Positions 53,901-64,000 of a stretch of 64,000 bases of DNA are shown here, piece after piece. The notes below the pieces were generated by a model, which worked only from the letters and a program-made list of their open reading frames with translations, made no database searches and was not told the DNA's origin. Position numbers and translations under genes: made by a program. Within the stretch, counting starts at the first letter, position 1. Each line of letters begins with the position of its first letter. Source of the stretch: Rugalucina vietnamica (Eukaryota > Mollusca > Bivalvia > Lucinida > Lucinidae); assembly GCA_964017185.1 (NCBI GenBank), contig OZ024871.1, positions 23,846,488 through 23,910,487 on the forward strand, read 5' to 3'.

Positions 53901-56900
53901 CTCGCTCTACGCATTGACTGTGTCATCAATGGCTGATCCTCCATAGATTCCCTTAGATCAAAAAACAATGGTGATCATGATTAAGACAGTCCATAATTAT
54001 TATCCAAGTCATACTGTTCCTGTGCAAACCTGAATCCTCCTTGGGGCATATTATCGGTACATAGTGCACAACTATTTCTTTCACCACTATTTGAATCAGC
54101 AGAAAACTACTGTAAAGCTACTTTTTTTCACATCTATTTATTTTCACGGATTTAAGAAATAAAAAAATTTTTTTTTGAGATTTGTCATGCTCTGGCCCAT
54201 ATGAAGTATGTCCTTTTGCATGTACCGTCTAGATTATTGATTGCTTTTGACTGCCTCAAGCGGGATGGGTCATAAAGGCATGTGAGATAATGTCCCAACA
54301 AACTAGAAAATGTGTTTATGAAACACTATGCCCCCAACTGATAAGTCACTTTCAAGATGTAAAAATGTCCAAAAAATGCCTAAGTTCAAATTGTAAAAAA
54401 GTGACAAAAATTAATCTGAGGAGTATATCTCAACCACATGCATATCTTCAAAGCATGGTCACAATGTCTGCAAAGTTTCAAAAGTATCGGTATTAAATTG
54501 TAGGAGGAGTTGCGCACACAAGGTACCCTCTATCTGTTCACTAAAATGCCCGAAAAAATGACTAAGTTCAAATTGTGAAAGAAATGACAAAAAATAATCC
54601 AAGGATTATATCCAAACCACATGCATATCTTCAGACCATGCCCATAACACATGTAAAGTTTTAAATGAATTGGCAGGAAACTGTAGGAGGAGTTGCGCAC
54701 ACAAGGTACCCACTGCCCATTCACTTTCATTGTCAAAATGCCCGAAAAATGGCTAAGTTCAAATTGCAAAAAAAGTGACAAAAATTATTCTGAGGATTAT
54801 ATCCAAACCACATGCATATCTTCAAAGCATGGTCACAACATCTGTAAAGTTTCAAGAGAATCGGAATAAAACTATAGGAGGAGTTGCGCACACAAGGTAC
54901 CCACTATCTATTCACTTTATCAAGAATTAAAAAGGGAAATAACTCTCACAGTATGGGCCCCTAGCCCCTTGAATTTACCTGAAAGAAAAAATACGGGTCC
55001 TCTTAATTTTCATATACAAACTACATACCAAATTTCAAGATCCTAGCTCTAACGGTTCCTGACCGAGTGCTAAGCGTTACTCAAGCATCACAGACTGACT
55101 GCACACCACTCACACCACACCACTGGACGGACAGACCCAAACCGATATGCCCCCTCAACTTCTTCGAAGTTGGGGGCATAAAGAAAATTATAAATGGCTG
55201 GGCATGACCACAAACAGTTGTCAAACATACCGATGACTGCCATTGTTTACATTGTTTCTGAACAAAAGGCGAATAAAAAATATGAAACAAATAGCTTTTA
55301 AATGTTTTTTTAAAGGACTTTTTACTCTGGATTTTATTAATATTTTATTCAATTTTATAGACATTTTATAGACTAGAATCCTATGTGCTGCATGTGACAT
55401 ATGCACATCAAATGTTTTATATAATGTCTGTCTTCTTTTATTTATCAGAATAGTGTCAATATATGTCAACATTTTCACGGCGATTTAAATTCGTGATTTT
55501 TTCAGCCCCGCAAAATGAAAATCACACAAAAATTTACGAATTACAGTATCTATACAGCTGATCAAGAAAGGTGATGATAGGCCTGATAAAAGTTTTGATG
55601 AATTAAAACAGACTGGCTCTAAATCATCTACCAGAAAACTGAAATCACTTACATTGTTTTCTTCTGATCCATCATGAGTAGTCTTAAGTCTCTCTCGGTG
55701 TGCTCAAAGAATTCATCGGGCAATTCCTCTGAAAGAAATCATCGAAAAAAAAGTTGTTGCATCCGCCCTTAAAAGGGGCCAATGCGATAAGGCAAGGTAT
55801 TGGTCACATGTCCAATGCAATATGGCAAGGTATTGGTCACATGTCCAAGGTTGGATAGCTCAGACAGTAGAACATTTGGCTTCTGACTAGCTATGTATCT
55901 CTGCTGGGCAGGTTCAAATCCCACTGCCAGTAAAAAGTATTGATTATTGAAAAAGTTATCAATGGTGCCTACATTGCTATGTGCCAATGGTTTGACTGTC
56001 ACCTTCTGGGCCTGGTGGTTTCACAGGGTATTTCTTGACTGAACTGCCCTGGCTTTCTCCTACCACTAGATAGTCGGCATTTAAGAAGTGGAATTGCTTA
56101 GCTTGACATCTATCTACAGTAAATAGGTAAGTAAGTTGGTGGTTTTCTCCAAATTCTCCAGTTTCCTTTATGTATGCCCACATAAGGCCAACACCTGCAC
56201 TAAGTACATGTACTTGTGTAATTAAGTTCCATAATAGCTATGTGAGTAATAAAAGCAAAATGAATTTAACTGATCATTTGTTAATGATTCTAACTCACCT
56301 GACTCATCAGATGTCTGTTCTTTATGTTCTTCTATGTTAAATAATATTGTCTGTCTATCACACGGCTGAAATATACAACTTTGCTAATGAAGTTAGAAGA
56401 AAGTATAGGGTTATTTATTGACTTTTGTTTTCTTTTAATTCACTTCAATGGATAGTCATGTCCACTTTAGTCATGATATAAACATGTCGCAGTAAATGTA
56501 CTACTCAGGGTAGAATAATCGGTAAATAGCTATTCATAGATAATGCTATATATGTTACTACCTTCATAGCTAATGCTATATATGTTACAACCGTATATAC
56601 GACTTTAAATAAATCTTGACTTTGACTTCTGACTTTGAGTTTGAATGCAGCCAAAGCACATTTATGCAATTTGAAAGAAAAATTCATTAAAGATTACTCC
56701 TATCTATAAATGATGATGAAAAATTGTTATTCCTCAGCACACTTAATGGCATTTCTAGAAAAATATGGAGATATAGTAGAAATAGTCATAAAACTCAAAA
56801 GGAGTTTTGTTCCACCAAATACAGAATGTGGCCTACCTTAAAATCCTCTTTCTTGACATCACTGAAAAAACAAGTTTGAGCTTTTTCAAAAGAAAAACTT

Positions 56901-57896
56901 TTCAATTCAAAGAGGATGGTGATTGAATATTTGTTTGTTCACTGGATTGACAGGGAGGTGGTAAAGATAAGGTCATGTCACTTGTTTTGTTTTAGTTGGT
57001 GCCTAGCACATCAGGATAACATGTCCATGAAATATATACCCCCTTGTACCCCACTTTTTCAATATATTACATGGACACATTTTTGTAATGATCCATTATA
57101 AACAGCTATGGTCATGTCTGGCCAGTCAAATATAGCCACGGGGCCCCTAGGTAAACTTCCCTGATGTATTTACCAGTTTAAAGTTCACTTTTTTCACCAC
57201 TAACTGAATGCTCTTCTTGAACCATCAAAAATGGAAAACAGGCTATAGAAAATCTTTCATGACAGAATCTTCATGAAAGAAATGTGCCGGATGTGGGATC
57301 AATAGTGTGTACAATTCATTACAAATACAACTGGCTACTGGTTTCCTCCCGAATTCTCTAAGAATGTGGTGGAAAGTTTGCACTGCAAAATTGCCATAGG
57401 ACTTCAATTTAAAGTCACAGCTAAACAACTCGTAAGGAATGGGATCGAAACCATATTCAAACATGTTTTTTTTTTTTGTTTTTTTTTTTTTACAAATCTA
57501 GTAGCTTTACATATAGAGGCTTCCATAGAAAAATTTCCGCTTCATAAATACATGTACCCAACAACCTCTCTTGTTCAATTAATGACCTGGGGCCAGTTGT
57601 TCAAAATTAACGATGTCGTTAGTTAACGATTCGTTAAAACTTCAAACATGAATAGTAAAAATACACTGTTAATTTTTGTTGAAAAAATGCAAAGGATTCT
57701 CACATTTTTTCAACAAGAAATAACAGTGTATTTGCTTATGTAGTCAGCATTTACTTTATGAGATGAGGTCTTAACGATGACGTTAAGCTAACAAAGTTTT
57801 GAACAACTGGCCCCCAGACTATGCAAGACGAACTCCTTCATGAACTCACCTTTGTTCATTGGAATATAAATTCTGTCCTTTAGTTTCTTCTGGGAA
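50914..57896 (-). CDS. ASPSCR1: ASPSCR1/TUG, UBX-domain tether protein (ten exons, partial)
   Basis: TUG-family proteins bind p97/VCP through a UBX domain and hold GLUT4-type vesicles. Coding exons in transcript order: 57896-57850, 56861-56837, 56365-56299, 55728-55653, 53951-53803, 53233-53171, 52837-52785, 52360-52310, 51656-51584, 51059-50914. Landmarks: PCDRQTILFN, EELPDEFFEHTERDLRLLM, PLMTQSMRRARLEEVYSQYE, then the UBX fold (RVIIRIQFPDKLVLQGLFRP, FSLQKFVKEYLEDKSCPFYL, YTSPPKHVLSDKSQTLIEAK, LVPATVVYFGS), a helix (HYLSSAVLCEITTKMAADK), a Ser/Lys tail and PKWFKV near the C-terminus. The usual UBX FPR turn is SPPK here, as in the human protein (TPPK). Splice sites are GT-AG and phases agree, except that I could not confirm the phase at the 52310 donor. 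Missing: the N-terminal ubiquitin-like region (upstream, perhaps beyond 64000) and the last few codons. Confidence 0.9.
51127..51350. mobile_element. Hairpin MITE family H, copy 8
   Basis: Ends AATGAGCTGCATCATGAGAA and inverse; the stem is degenerate. In an ASPSCR1 intron, directly beside the 51059-50914 exon. Confidence 0.82.
52134..52271. mobile_element. Hairpin MITE family H, copy 9 (deleted)
   Basis: Keeps CTAGAAGCTTAAAATTTAAG, GTACTATCCAAGTAGCGAA and one end with CATGACGCA; the central stem is lost. Confidence 0.65.
52640..52775. mobile_element. Relative of the 44 kb palindromic MITE
   Basis: Inverse match to parts of 43985-44240 (AACTTGCCCGTGCAAT, TGAAAATTTC, TTTGCAGGGGTGA). The long palindrome is absent. 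Confidence 0.55.
53260..53497. mobile_element. Hairpin MITE family H, copy 10
   Basis: Ends ATGAGCAACCACATGGGAAA and inverse. The perfect stem is GCGCAGATCAGCTTCGCAGT / inverse. In an ASPSCR1 intron, 26 bp from an exon acceptor. Confidence 0.9.
54327..55180 (+). mobile_element. Pearl/HINE-type element (copy 2) in an ASPSCR1 intron
   Basis: Opens TATGCCCCCAACTG and closes with a hairpin, TATGCCCCCTCAACTTC...GTTGGGGGCATA (55146-55180). Inside are about 3.5 units of 170-190 bp sharing CCACATGCATATCTTCA and GGAGGAGTTGCGCACACAAG. A short GGACGGACAGAC microsatellite precedes the hairpin. Confidence 0.82.
55848..56240 (+). mobile_element. tRNA-derived SINE in an ASPSCR1 intron
   Basis: The head resembles a tRNA: GGTTGGATAGCTCAGACAGT (box A region) and CAGGTTCAAATCCCACTG (box B). 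The body has GGTTTTCTCCAAATTCTCCA and ends near AATAAAAGC. It runs antisense to the host gene. Confidence 0.72.
57588..57817. mobile_element. Hairpin MITE family G, copy 3
   Basis: Ends GGGGCCAGTTGTTCAAAATT and inverse (GAACAACTGGCCCC). Located 33 bp downstream of the ASPSCR1 exon at 57850-57896, inside the next intron. Confidence 0.85.
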
Positions 57897-59939
57897 CTGA
57901 AAAAGTTATTGATAGACCAGAATAATGTCTAAATGATTATTCCATTTTGGATAATATACATGTTAGCTAAATAATATAGCAAAAGTGAGCAAAGCTCACA
58001 TACCCCCGGCGGTAGCCATCAGAGGTAATACCACTTTAAGACAAAAAGCAGATTACAGAAAAAGGTATACATCTAGTCATAAAATGAATACCCAGGTGTA
58101 CTGTACGCTACAAAGATGGAAAATCAATTTATCTTCTGGTATAGATTTGTTTAAAATTTAAGAAAATTATAAAAACAAAGTTCCGAGACCTGAGCTGTAT
58201 TATAGGAAAACCTTCTGGTTGCAAATGTGAAAACAAAGATTTAGATCAGCTGCAAATTAACCACCTGCACAATAAATGAACTGCTGATCAAAGGTTCAGA
58301 CAGATAATTAAAGCCCTCAACATTCTAAATCAGAAACTGCTAGTGTCTAACCATTTTGTGCTATATGGCCATCTATCTCCAACCTCTTTGGAGACCCCAA
58401 AGAAAGGTTTTATCGTGGCATAGCTCACATGATGTTACATCCAACAAAAAAAAAAACTTTTGGAGATAAAATATATTCATAAATAATTATATTCACAATC
58501 AAAGGCTTTGGATTGAGCGACAGATGGAAAAAACATAAACAGGAGATGGCTGATTATTTCTCACACAATACAACTTATTCCCATTGTTTGTACTAAATTT
58601 CACCTTCCTAAGTCGAGCAGTTCCTGAGAAATTTTTGACAGAAATTTCCCTATTCATTATACAGGAGTGAAAGATGGAAAAACTACAAAGTGGAAAAAAA
58701 ATGGAAAAACAAATACTAGCCATCTGATTTCCGTCTAGATGTATACAAAATTTGAAGAAGCTGACATAAATATGAGCTGAGAAATCTGTGACGGAAATTT
58801 CAATCAGAGAGAAAGAAAAATGGACAAATAAAGGGACTGATAAGCAGGAGATGGCTGATTCTTTCTTACACAATACAACTTACCATACCCAAAGTTTGTA
58901 CAAAATTTCATCATCCTATACCAAGCAGTTCCTGAGAAATTTTTTGACAAGAATTTCCATATTAATTATAAAGGAACGACAGATGGAAAAACTACAAAGT
59001 GGAAAAAGAATGGAAAAACAAATACTAGCCATCTGATTTTCTCTTACACAATACACTTGGACACTGTCTAGATGTATACAAAATTTGAAGAACCTAGCAT
59101 AAATAGGAGCTGAGAAATCTGTGACAGAAATTTCAATCAGAGTGAAAGAAAAATGAACAAATAAAGGGACTGATAAGCAGGAGATGGCTGATTCTTTCTT
59201 ACACAATACAACTTACCATAAAAAATGTTTGTACCAAATTTCAACATCCTATGGCAAGCAGTTCATGAGAATTTTTTTACAGAAATTTCCATATTCATTA
59301 TACAGGAGTGACAGATGGAAAAACTACAAAGTGGAAAAAGAATGGAAAAACAAATACTGGCCATCTGATTTTCTCTGAAAAAGAATGGAAAAACAAATAC
59401 TAGCCATCTGATTTTCTCTTACACAATACACTTGGACACTGTCTAGATGTATACAAAATTTGAAGAACCTAGCATAAATAGGAGCTGAGAAATCTGTGAC
59501 AGAAATTTCAATCAGAGTGAAAGAAAAATGAACAAATAAAGGGACTGATAAGCAGGAGATGGCTGATTCTTTCTTACACAATACAACTTACCATAACAAA
59601 TGTTTGTACCAAATTTCAACGTCCTATGGCAAGCAGTTCATGAGAATTTTTTTACAGAAATTTCCATATTCATTATACAGGAGTGACAGATGGAAAAACT
59701 ACAAAGTGGAAAAAGAATGGAAAAACAAATACTGGCCATCTGATTTTCTCTTACACAATACACTTGGACACTGTCTACATGTATACAAAATTTGAAGAAC
59801 CTAGCATAAATAGGAGATGAGAAATCTGTGACAGAAATTTCAATCAGAGAGAAAGAACCAGAGGACCAATGGTCCTGTAAACGCTCACCTGAGATCTGCT
59901 TCATATACCAATACACATAATTGAATATTATGGTATTTA

Positions 59940-61552
59940 CCGTATTCCGTTGACTACAACCCGCACTTTTTTGCCACAAAATTAGGGGTCAGTTTTAGGG
60001 GTGCGGTTAGTACTGCCGACAAAACTTTATACAACTTTTTTAGCAGAAAATTTCGGCTCAAAAATTCCTTTCCGCAACAATCAGACAAGTTTACTGTCCG
60101 AGAAATAAAAAGAGAGAAAAAACAACGTGCTAATTTGACCCCCGGTACATCGTACTCACATATGTTGTGTCCGTGCATTGGCCATAACGTTTATACCAAA
60201 ATTATTCCTTTAATTTGCGGGAAAACACGTTTTTTTTTTCGCTTGAACGCCATTAGTAAACAATAAACAAATACACATGCCATGACCTCGTGATCATCCG
60301 ATAATTGGATTTGATTGGCAGTTGTTATTGTCACTTGATCAGAACGAGGTTGTTATGCTTCTTGAACACGAATTCCGATTTGTGTCACTGAACTTCCCAT
60401 TGAAATAATACAGTAAAATCGGATTCAAGTTTTGATTACATAAAATAATCTTGTAAGAGTTTGTTCTCTTGGATCAATATAAATAGAACAGAATATAACA
60501 ACGCGGGATCGGACGAAAACAAACATGGGCAAAACATGATGATGGGGCAGGGGGAGAGGGACGGGAAATAGACATTATTTTGGTTATTCTTTCTAGAATA
60601 TTTGGTGGCCCTAAAAAGGGCCGTTGGCTGTCACTAAGACTGTAGCATTACTGTCTGTTTTACTCGTCAAAGCCATCGAAGTCTTCATCATCGGACTGGA
60701 GGAGTTCGTCCACCTGCTCATCGGTCATGAACTCATTATTGAGATCCCTCTGGCGACAGTCGGCGTAGTAGGGGTCGTCAATGAAGTCGTCGTCGTCGCT
60801 TTCGTCGGCAACGTTTGTGGCTGAGTTGACTGGGTCGTCGTCTCTCTTCTGGGCGAGGTCTTCCCATAGAACGTCGTCTTCTGTGCCGTCCATCGCATTG
60901 GAGATGCAGCATACACTGAGTACTTCTTCTCAATGTCACTTCTCAAACTTCTCCAATTATCACTTTGGCAAACAATTAATAGATGTCCGTCTTTAATCAT
61001 AAACCGATCAAGTGGATTAACGATCGATTAAAGCACACACTGGAAAATTGGACAGTGATTAATCTTCCAATTATTGGGTCAGTTGGACATCAAACACGCC
61101 GCTAATTTGTTGTTTACATGCGTGACCGCTTTGATCACAGTGCACAATGGAAAATTAGGACTTGTATTGTTGGAAGGAAAGGTATGTCAAACTTGGTTTT
61201 GGATGAAATAAGACGAACTTACTTTACAGAAATGTGTATTATTTCAATTTATTTTCCAAAATAATTATTTTGCAATACCAATATTTTAGTAGTTTATTAC
61301 TTTTCTGGTAGTTTACAACTGCCGCCAATAGTGATTCAACGCACGTGCATTTTCCCGCCAAAACAACGTATACTACGATTTTTTTTTGTTTATTTATCAT
61401 TTTGCTTCCTGTTTGACTTTCTATTAATGACCGTGGAAATTTCAATTTTTCAGTGCGGGTTTTACTTCCGAACTTAGTTTTTACTCCAGATTTCACTCCA
61501 TATTTTGGGTGCGGGTTGTATGAAAATGCGGGTAGTACGACACGTTATACGG
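59940..61552 (-). mobile_element. Tigger/pogo-like DNA transposon, internally deleted (inner layer)
   Basis: The ends are CCGTATTCCGTTGACTACAA (left) and CCGTATAACGTGTCGTACTA (right, in inverse), both followed by ACCCGCA, and each is bordered by TA. The minus strand codes for the C-terminal tail of a pogo/Tigger-type transposase. At 1.6 kb it is shorter than intact Tigger elements, and no DNA-binding or DDE catalytic core is visible. Confidence 0.8.
60660..60930 (-). pseudogene. Pogo/Tigger transposase C-terminal tail
   Basis: On the minus strand, CCISNAMDGTEDDVLWEDLA leads into an acidic tail (DESDDDDFIDDPYYADC, DEQVDELLQSDDEDFDGFDE) and a stop at 60660. The CxISNAxDGTEDD motif with a following acidic tail is typical of Tigger-like transposase C-termini. 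Upstream, the frame is lost near 60925 (a matching IEKKYS stretch is in another frame), and the rest of the transposase is absent. Confidence 0.7.
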
Positions 61553-63708
61553 TAACCCCAGTGCAGGGGCAGATGAAGCCCTTGGACCATTTTCTTTTTT
61601 CAGAATAATCAATTTTCTGTCCATTTGCCAATTTCCTACTGATTTTCCCCTTCAAATAACATTTTAAAAGCAGGTGAGCCCCTGCGGTCCATTTTTTTTT
61701 CAGAATCATTAAATTTCAGTCCTACTGCCCATTTCCTGCAAGACTTTCACTTAAAATGACATTTTAAAAGTTTTCCCCATTCAAATGCATTGACAACCTA
61801 TGTTGACCTTGCCATAAAATAGGTCAAGGTCACCACAGGGTCATGTTTTATGTATACATTGTAGTACTTGAGTCATCCATACTTCATGCAAAGTTTCTTT
61901 GAAATCGGTTCACCGGTTCTGGAGAAGAAGATATTTTAAGGGTTTTTACCATATATGGGCATGACGGCCATCTTGGTCATGTGACCTAGATTATTTATAT
62001 ACACATTGGTTCCCACTTCCTATAGATGCTTCATATAAAATTTGTCTTTGATTGGCCGAGTGGTTTCAGAGAAAACAATCTTTAAAAAGTGTGTATGGAC
62101 GACAGACCGGCCAAGGTCAAGAGATGACCTTGACCTAATCATATACCTTCATCTAATCCATTAGTTGTTTGCATCTACCACTTTTCAGATCCCAGGCTGC
62201 AATAGTTTTCAAAAAATAGCTAATTTCCACTTTTCCCATTATAAGTCTATGGATACTTAAAGTTACCATAGCAACCAGAGTTCTTATCCGACTGGAATAA
62301 AAAATACAAATTATGTAGAGGCTAGTGTCAGGAACATGTATACAAAGTACAGGATTAATCCACTTGACAGTTTCTGAGGAGAAGATTTTTGAATGTTTTG
62401 TCAAAATTTTGCCCTTTATGGGGCCCCAGCAACCAATCAAAATAAAGGATTAGGACGAAACTCACAAGAAACGTCAAACACTACTCAATAAACATTTCTG
62501 CAAAAACAAAATTCAAATGTCTGCAATTTTAGCAGAAAAATAGCCGATTTCCACTTTTCCCATTATAAGTCTATGGAAACTTTAAGTTGCCATAGCAACC
62601 AGAGTTCTTATCCGCCTGGAATAAAAAACACAAATTATGTAGAGGCCACTGGCAGGAACATGTATACAAAGTACAGGCTTCATCCCCTTGACAGTTTCTG
62701 AGAAGAAGATTTTTTAATGTTTTGTCAAAATTTTGCCCTTTATGGGGCCCCAACAACCAATCAAAATAAAGGATTAGGACAAAACTCACAAGAAACGTCA
62801 AACACTACTCAATAAACATTTCTGCAAAAACGAAATTCAAATGTCTGCAATTTTAGCGGAAAAATAGCCGATTTCCACTTCTCCCATTATAAGTCTATGG
62901 GAACTATAAGTTGCCATAGCAACCAGAGTTCTTATCCGCCTGGAATAAAAAACACAAATTATGTAGAGGCTACTGTCAGGAACATGTATACAAAGTACAG
63001 GCTTCATCCCCTTGACAGTTTCTGAGAAGAAGATTTTTGAATGTTTTTCGAAATTTTACCCTTTATGGGGCCCCTGCAACCAATCAAAATGAAGGATTAG
63101 GACAAAAGTCACATGAAACGTAGAGGACTACTCAATAAACATTTCTGCAAAAACAAAATTCAAATATCTGCAACAAGACAGCAAAAACTGGAAATTTTCA
63201 CTTTTTTCCATTATAAGTCTATGGGAAGCATAAGTTGCCATAGCAACCAGAGTTCTTATCCGATCAAAACAAAAAACACAATTATTCTTTCCCCCTGCCT
63301 ATAGGTGTTGTATGTGTAATATAAGAACAATCGACCCAGTGGTTTCAGAGAAGAAGATCTTTGAAATTGTGGACGACGGACGGACGGACGGACGGACGGA
63401 CGGACGACGGACGGACGGACGGACGCCGGAGCATGGGTATACTATAAGCTCACCTATGAGCCTTCGGCTCAGGTGAGCTAAAAATGGACAAATAAAGGGA
63501 CTGATAAGCAGGAGATGGCTGATTCTTTCTTACACAATACAACTTACCATACCCAATGTTTGTACCAAATTTCATCATCCTATGTCAAGCAGTTGCAGAG
63601 AAATCTTTGACAGAAAAAAAGTTTACACACACACACGCACACAAACATCTTCACAGAAAAGACAAAAACTATATACCCCCTATATACTTCGTATATGCCG
63701 GGGGTATA

Positions 63709-64000
63709 ATAAAGTAACATAGGATAAAACCTCACCAAAGCTGCCACCTTGAATTAATATGGCAAATTGTTTAAGACAACCATATTGATTCTCTTCTATC
63801 CCAGACTAATGGGTATGGTAGTCAACCATTATTCTTTGTAACTATTTATTGTCATCATGGACTTTTTTGCATTTTTTTTCCATAGACCGCAAAATTGGAT
63901 TAAGCAACAACATGCAGATGTTTTTACCAACATGTTGGTTGTTCCTCTCTCAGAGATGAGCGTGACCATCTGTATTTCTTGAATTAGATGTTCATGTGTG
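63709..64000. other. Unassigned window end
   Basis: No secure feature. It lies upstream of the visible ASPSCR1 exons, so it may be intronic. Confidence 0.35.

Larger units (their letters stand above)
59858..63479 (+). mobile_element. Pearl/HINE-type element (copy 4, middle layer)
   Basis: Starts CCAGAGGACCAATGGTCCTG and ends with the hairpin AGCTCACCT...AGGTGAGCT (63447-63479), after a (GGAC)n microsatellite at 63372-63424. Units of about 324 bp (anchor AGTCTATGG...AGTTGCCATAGCAACCAGAG near 62244, 62568, 62892 and 63218). It has inserted into a unit of the outer HINE without an obvious target duplication, and is itself interrupted at 59938 by a TA-flanked transposon. Confidence 0.82.
57999..63708 (+). 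mobile_element. Pearl/HINE-type element (copy 3, outer layer of a nest)
   Basis: Starts ACATACCCCCGGC and ends with a hairpin, TATACCCCC...GGGGGTATA (63672-63708), after a CACACA microsatellite. The core is units of about 310-375 bp (anchors GGAGATGGCTGATTCTTTC near 58542, 58849, 59181, 59556 and 63511). The array is split at 59857/63480 by a second HINE; the sequences either side rejoin within one repeat unit. The minus-strand open frames MCKKESAISCLSV... in this array are translations of the repeat. A diverged stretch at 58190-58430 may be an old family H MITE. Confidence 0.8.

Noticed and set aside
55848-55940. Possible tRNA gene
   Set aside because: A- and B-box-like motifs are present, but the cloverleaf does not close and a SINE body follows; called a SINE.
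58499-59979. Repeated minus-strand frames starting MCKKESAISCLSVPLF
   Set aside because: They coincide with units of the outer HINE tandem array and drift in frame between units.
63735-63810. Possible upstream ASPSCR1 exon on the minus strand encoding LKQFAILIQGGSF
   Set aside because: Faint resemblance to the LGLTGGS segment of the family only; the acceptor is weak and phase cannot be tested without the next exon.

Overview
The window is nuclear DNA of an animal, most probably a bivalve mollusc. Two spliced host genes with ordinary GT-AG introns are embedded in a very dense mix of retroelements, tandem-repeat 'pearl'/HINE elements of the type known from oysters and other bivalves, and hairpin or long-inverted-repeat DNA elements. 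There are no rRNA genes, no convincing tRNA genes, no CRISPR arrays and no bacterial-type operons. The organism call is inference from element types and protein similarity, not from a marker gene.

Left third (1-30.3 kb), mobile-element territory: a LINE 3' end (1-277), a pearl/HINE element (400-1848), a (CCCTA)n tract (2984-3185), a nearly full-length CR1-like LINE with both ORFs open (3762-8076), a 0.9 kb minisatellite (8682-9605), a 3.15 kb Mutator-like long-inverted-repeat element with a 9-bp target duplication (10426-13573), an L1/Tx1-like LINE with a few breaks and a hairpin-monomer array in front of it (17766-22885), and a cluster of four Penelope-like element (PLE) copies. The best PLE copy (23.3-28.7 kb, minus strand) has a GIY-YIG-type region ahead of the reverse transcriptase (the permuted, Naiad-like order) and about 0.7-0.8 kb of inverted terminal sequence.

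Middle (30.5-43.9 kb): the complete plus-strand gene for signal recognition particle subunit SRP68, reconstructed as 12 coding exons (1800 nt, 599 codons plus stop). Its introns hold a foldback element, a near-perfect hairpin, a 2.6 kb long-TIR element that itself contains a miniature LTR element, and many MITEs.

Right (43.9-64 kb): an intergenic interval full of SINEs and MITEs, then the minus-strand gene ASPSCR1/TUG (UBX-domain, p97/VCP-binding, GLUT4-tether family), of which ten consecutive coding exons are visible (50914-57896), including the whole UBX region. Its 5' exons and its last few codons are not identified. The two host genes converge tail to tail. Upstream of the visible ASPSCR1 exons lies a three-layer nest: a Tigger/pogo-like transposon inside a HINE inside a second HINE (58.0-63.7 kb).

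The strongest items for a second look are the permuted PLE with inverted termini, the identical 166-bp MITE pair with a natural empty site, the 9-bp-TSD Mutator-like element, the nested HINE stack, and a burst of one hairpin MITE family (ten copies in 15 kb) centred on the two host genes.
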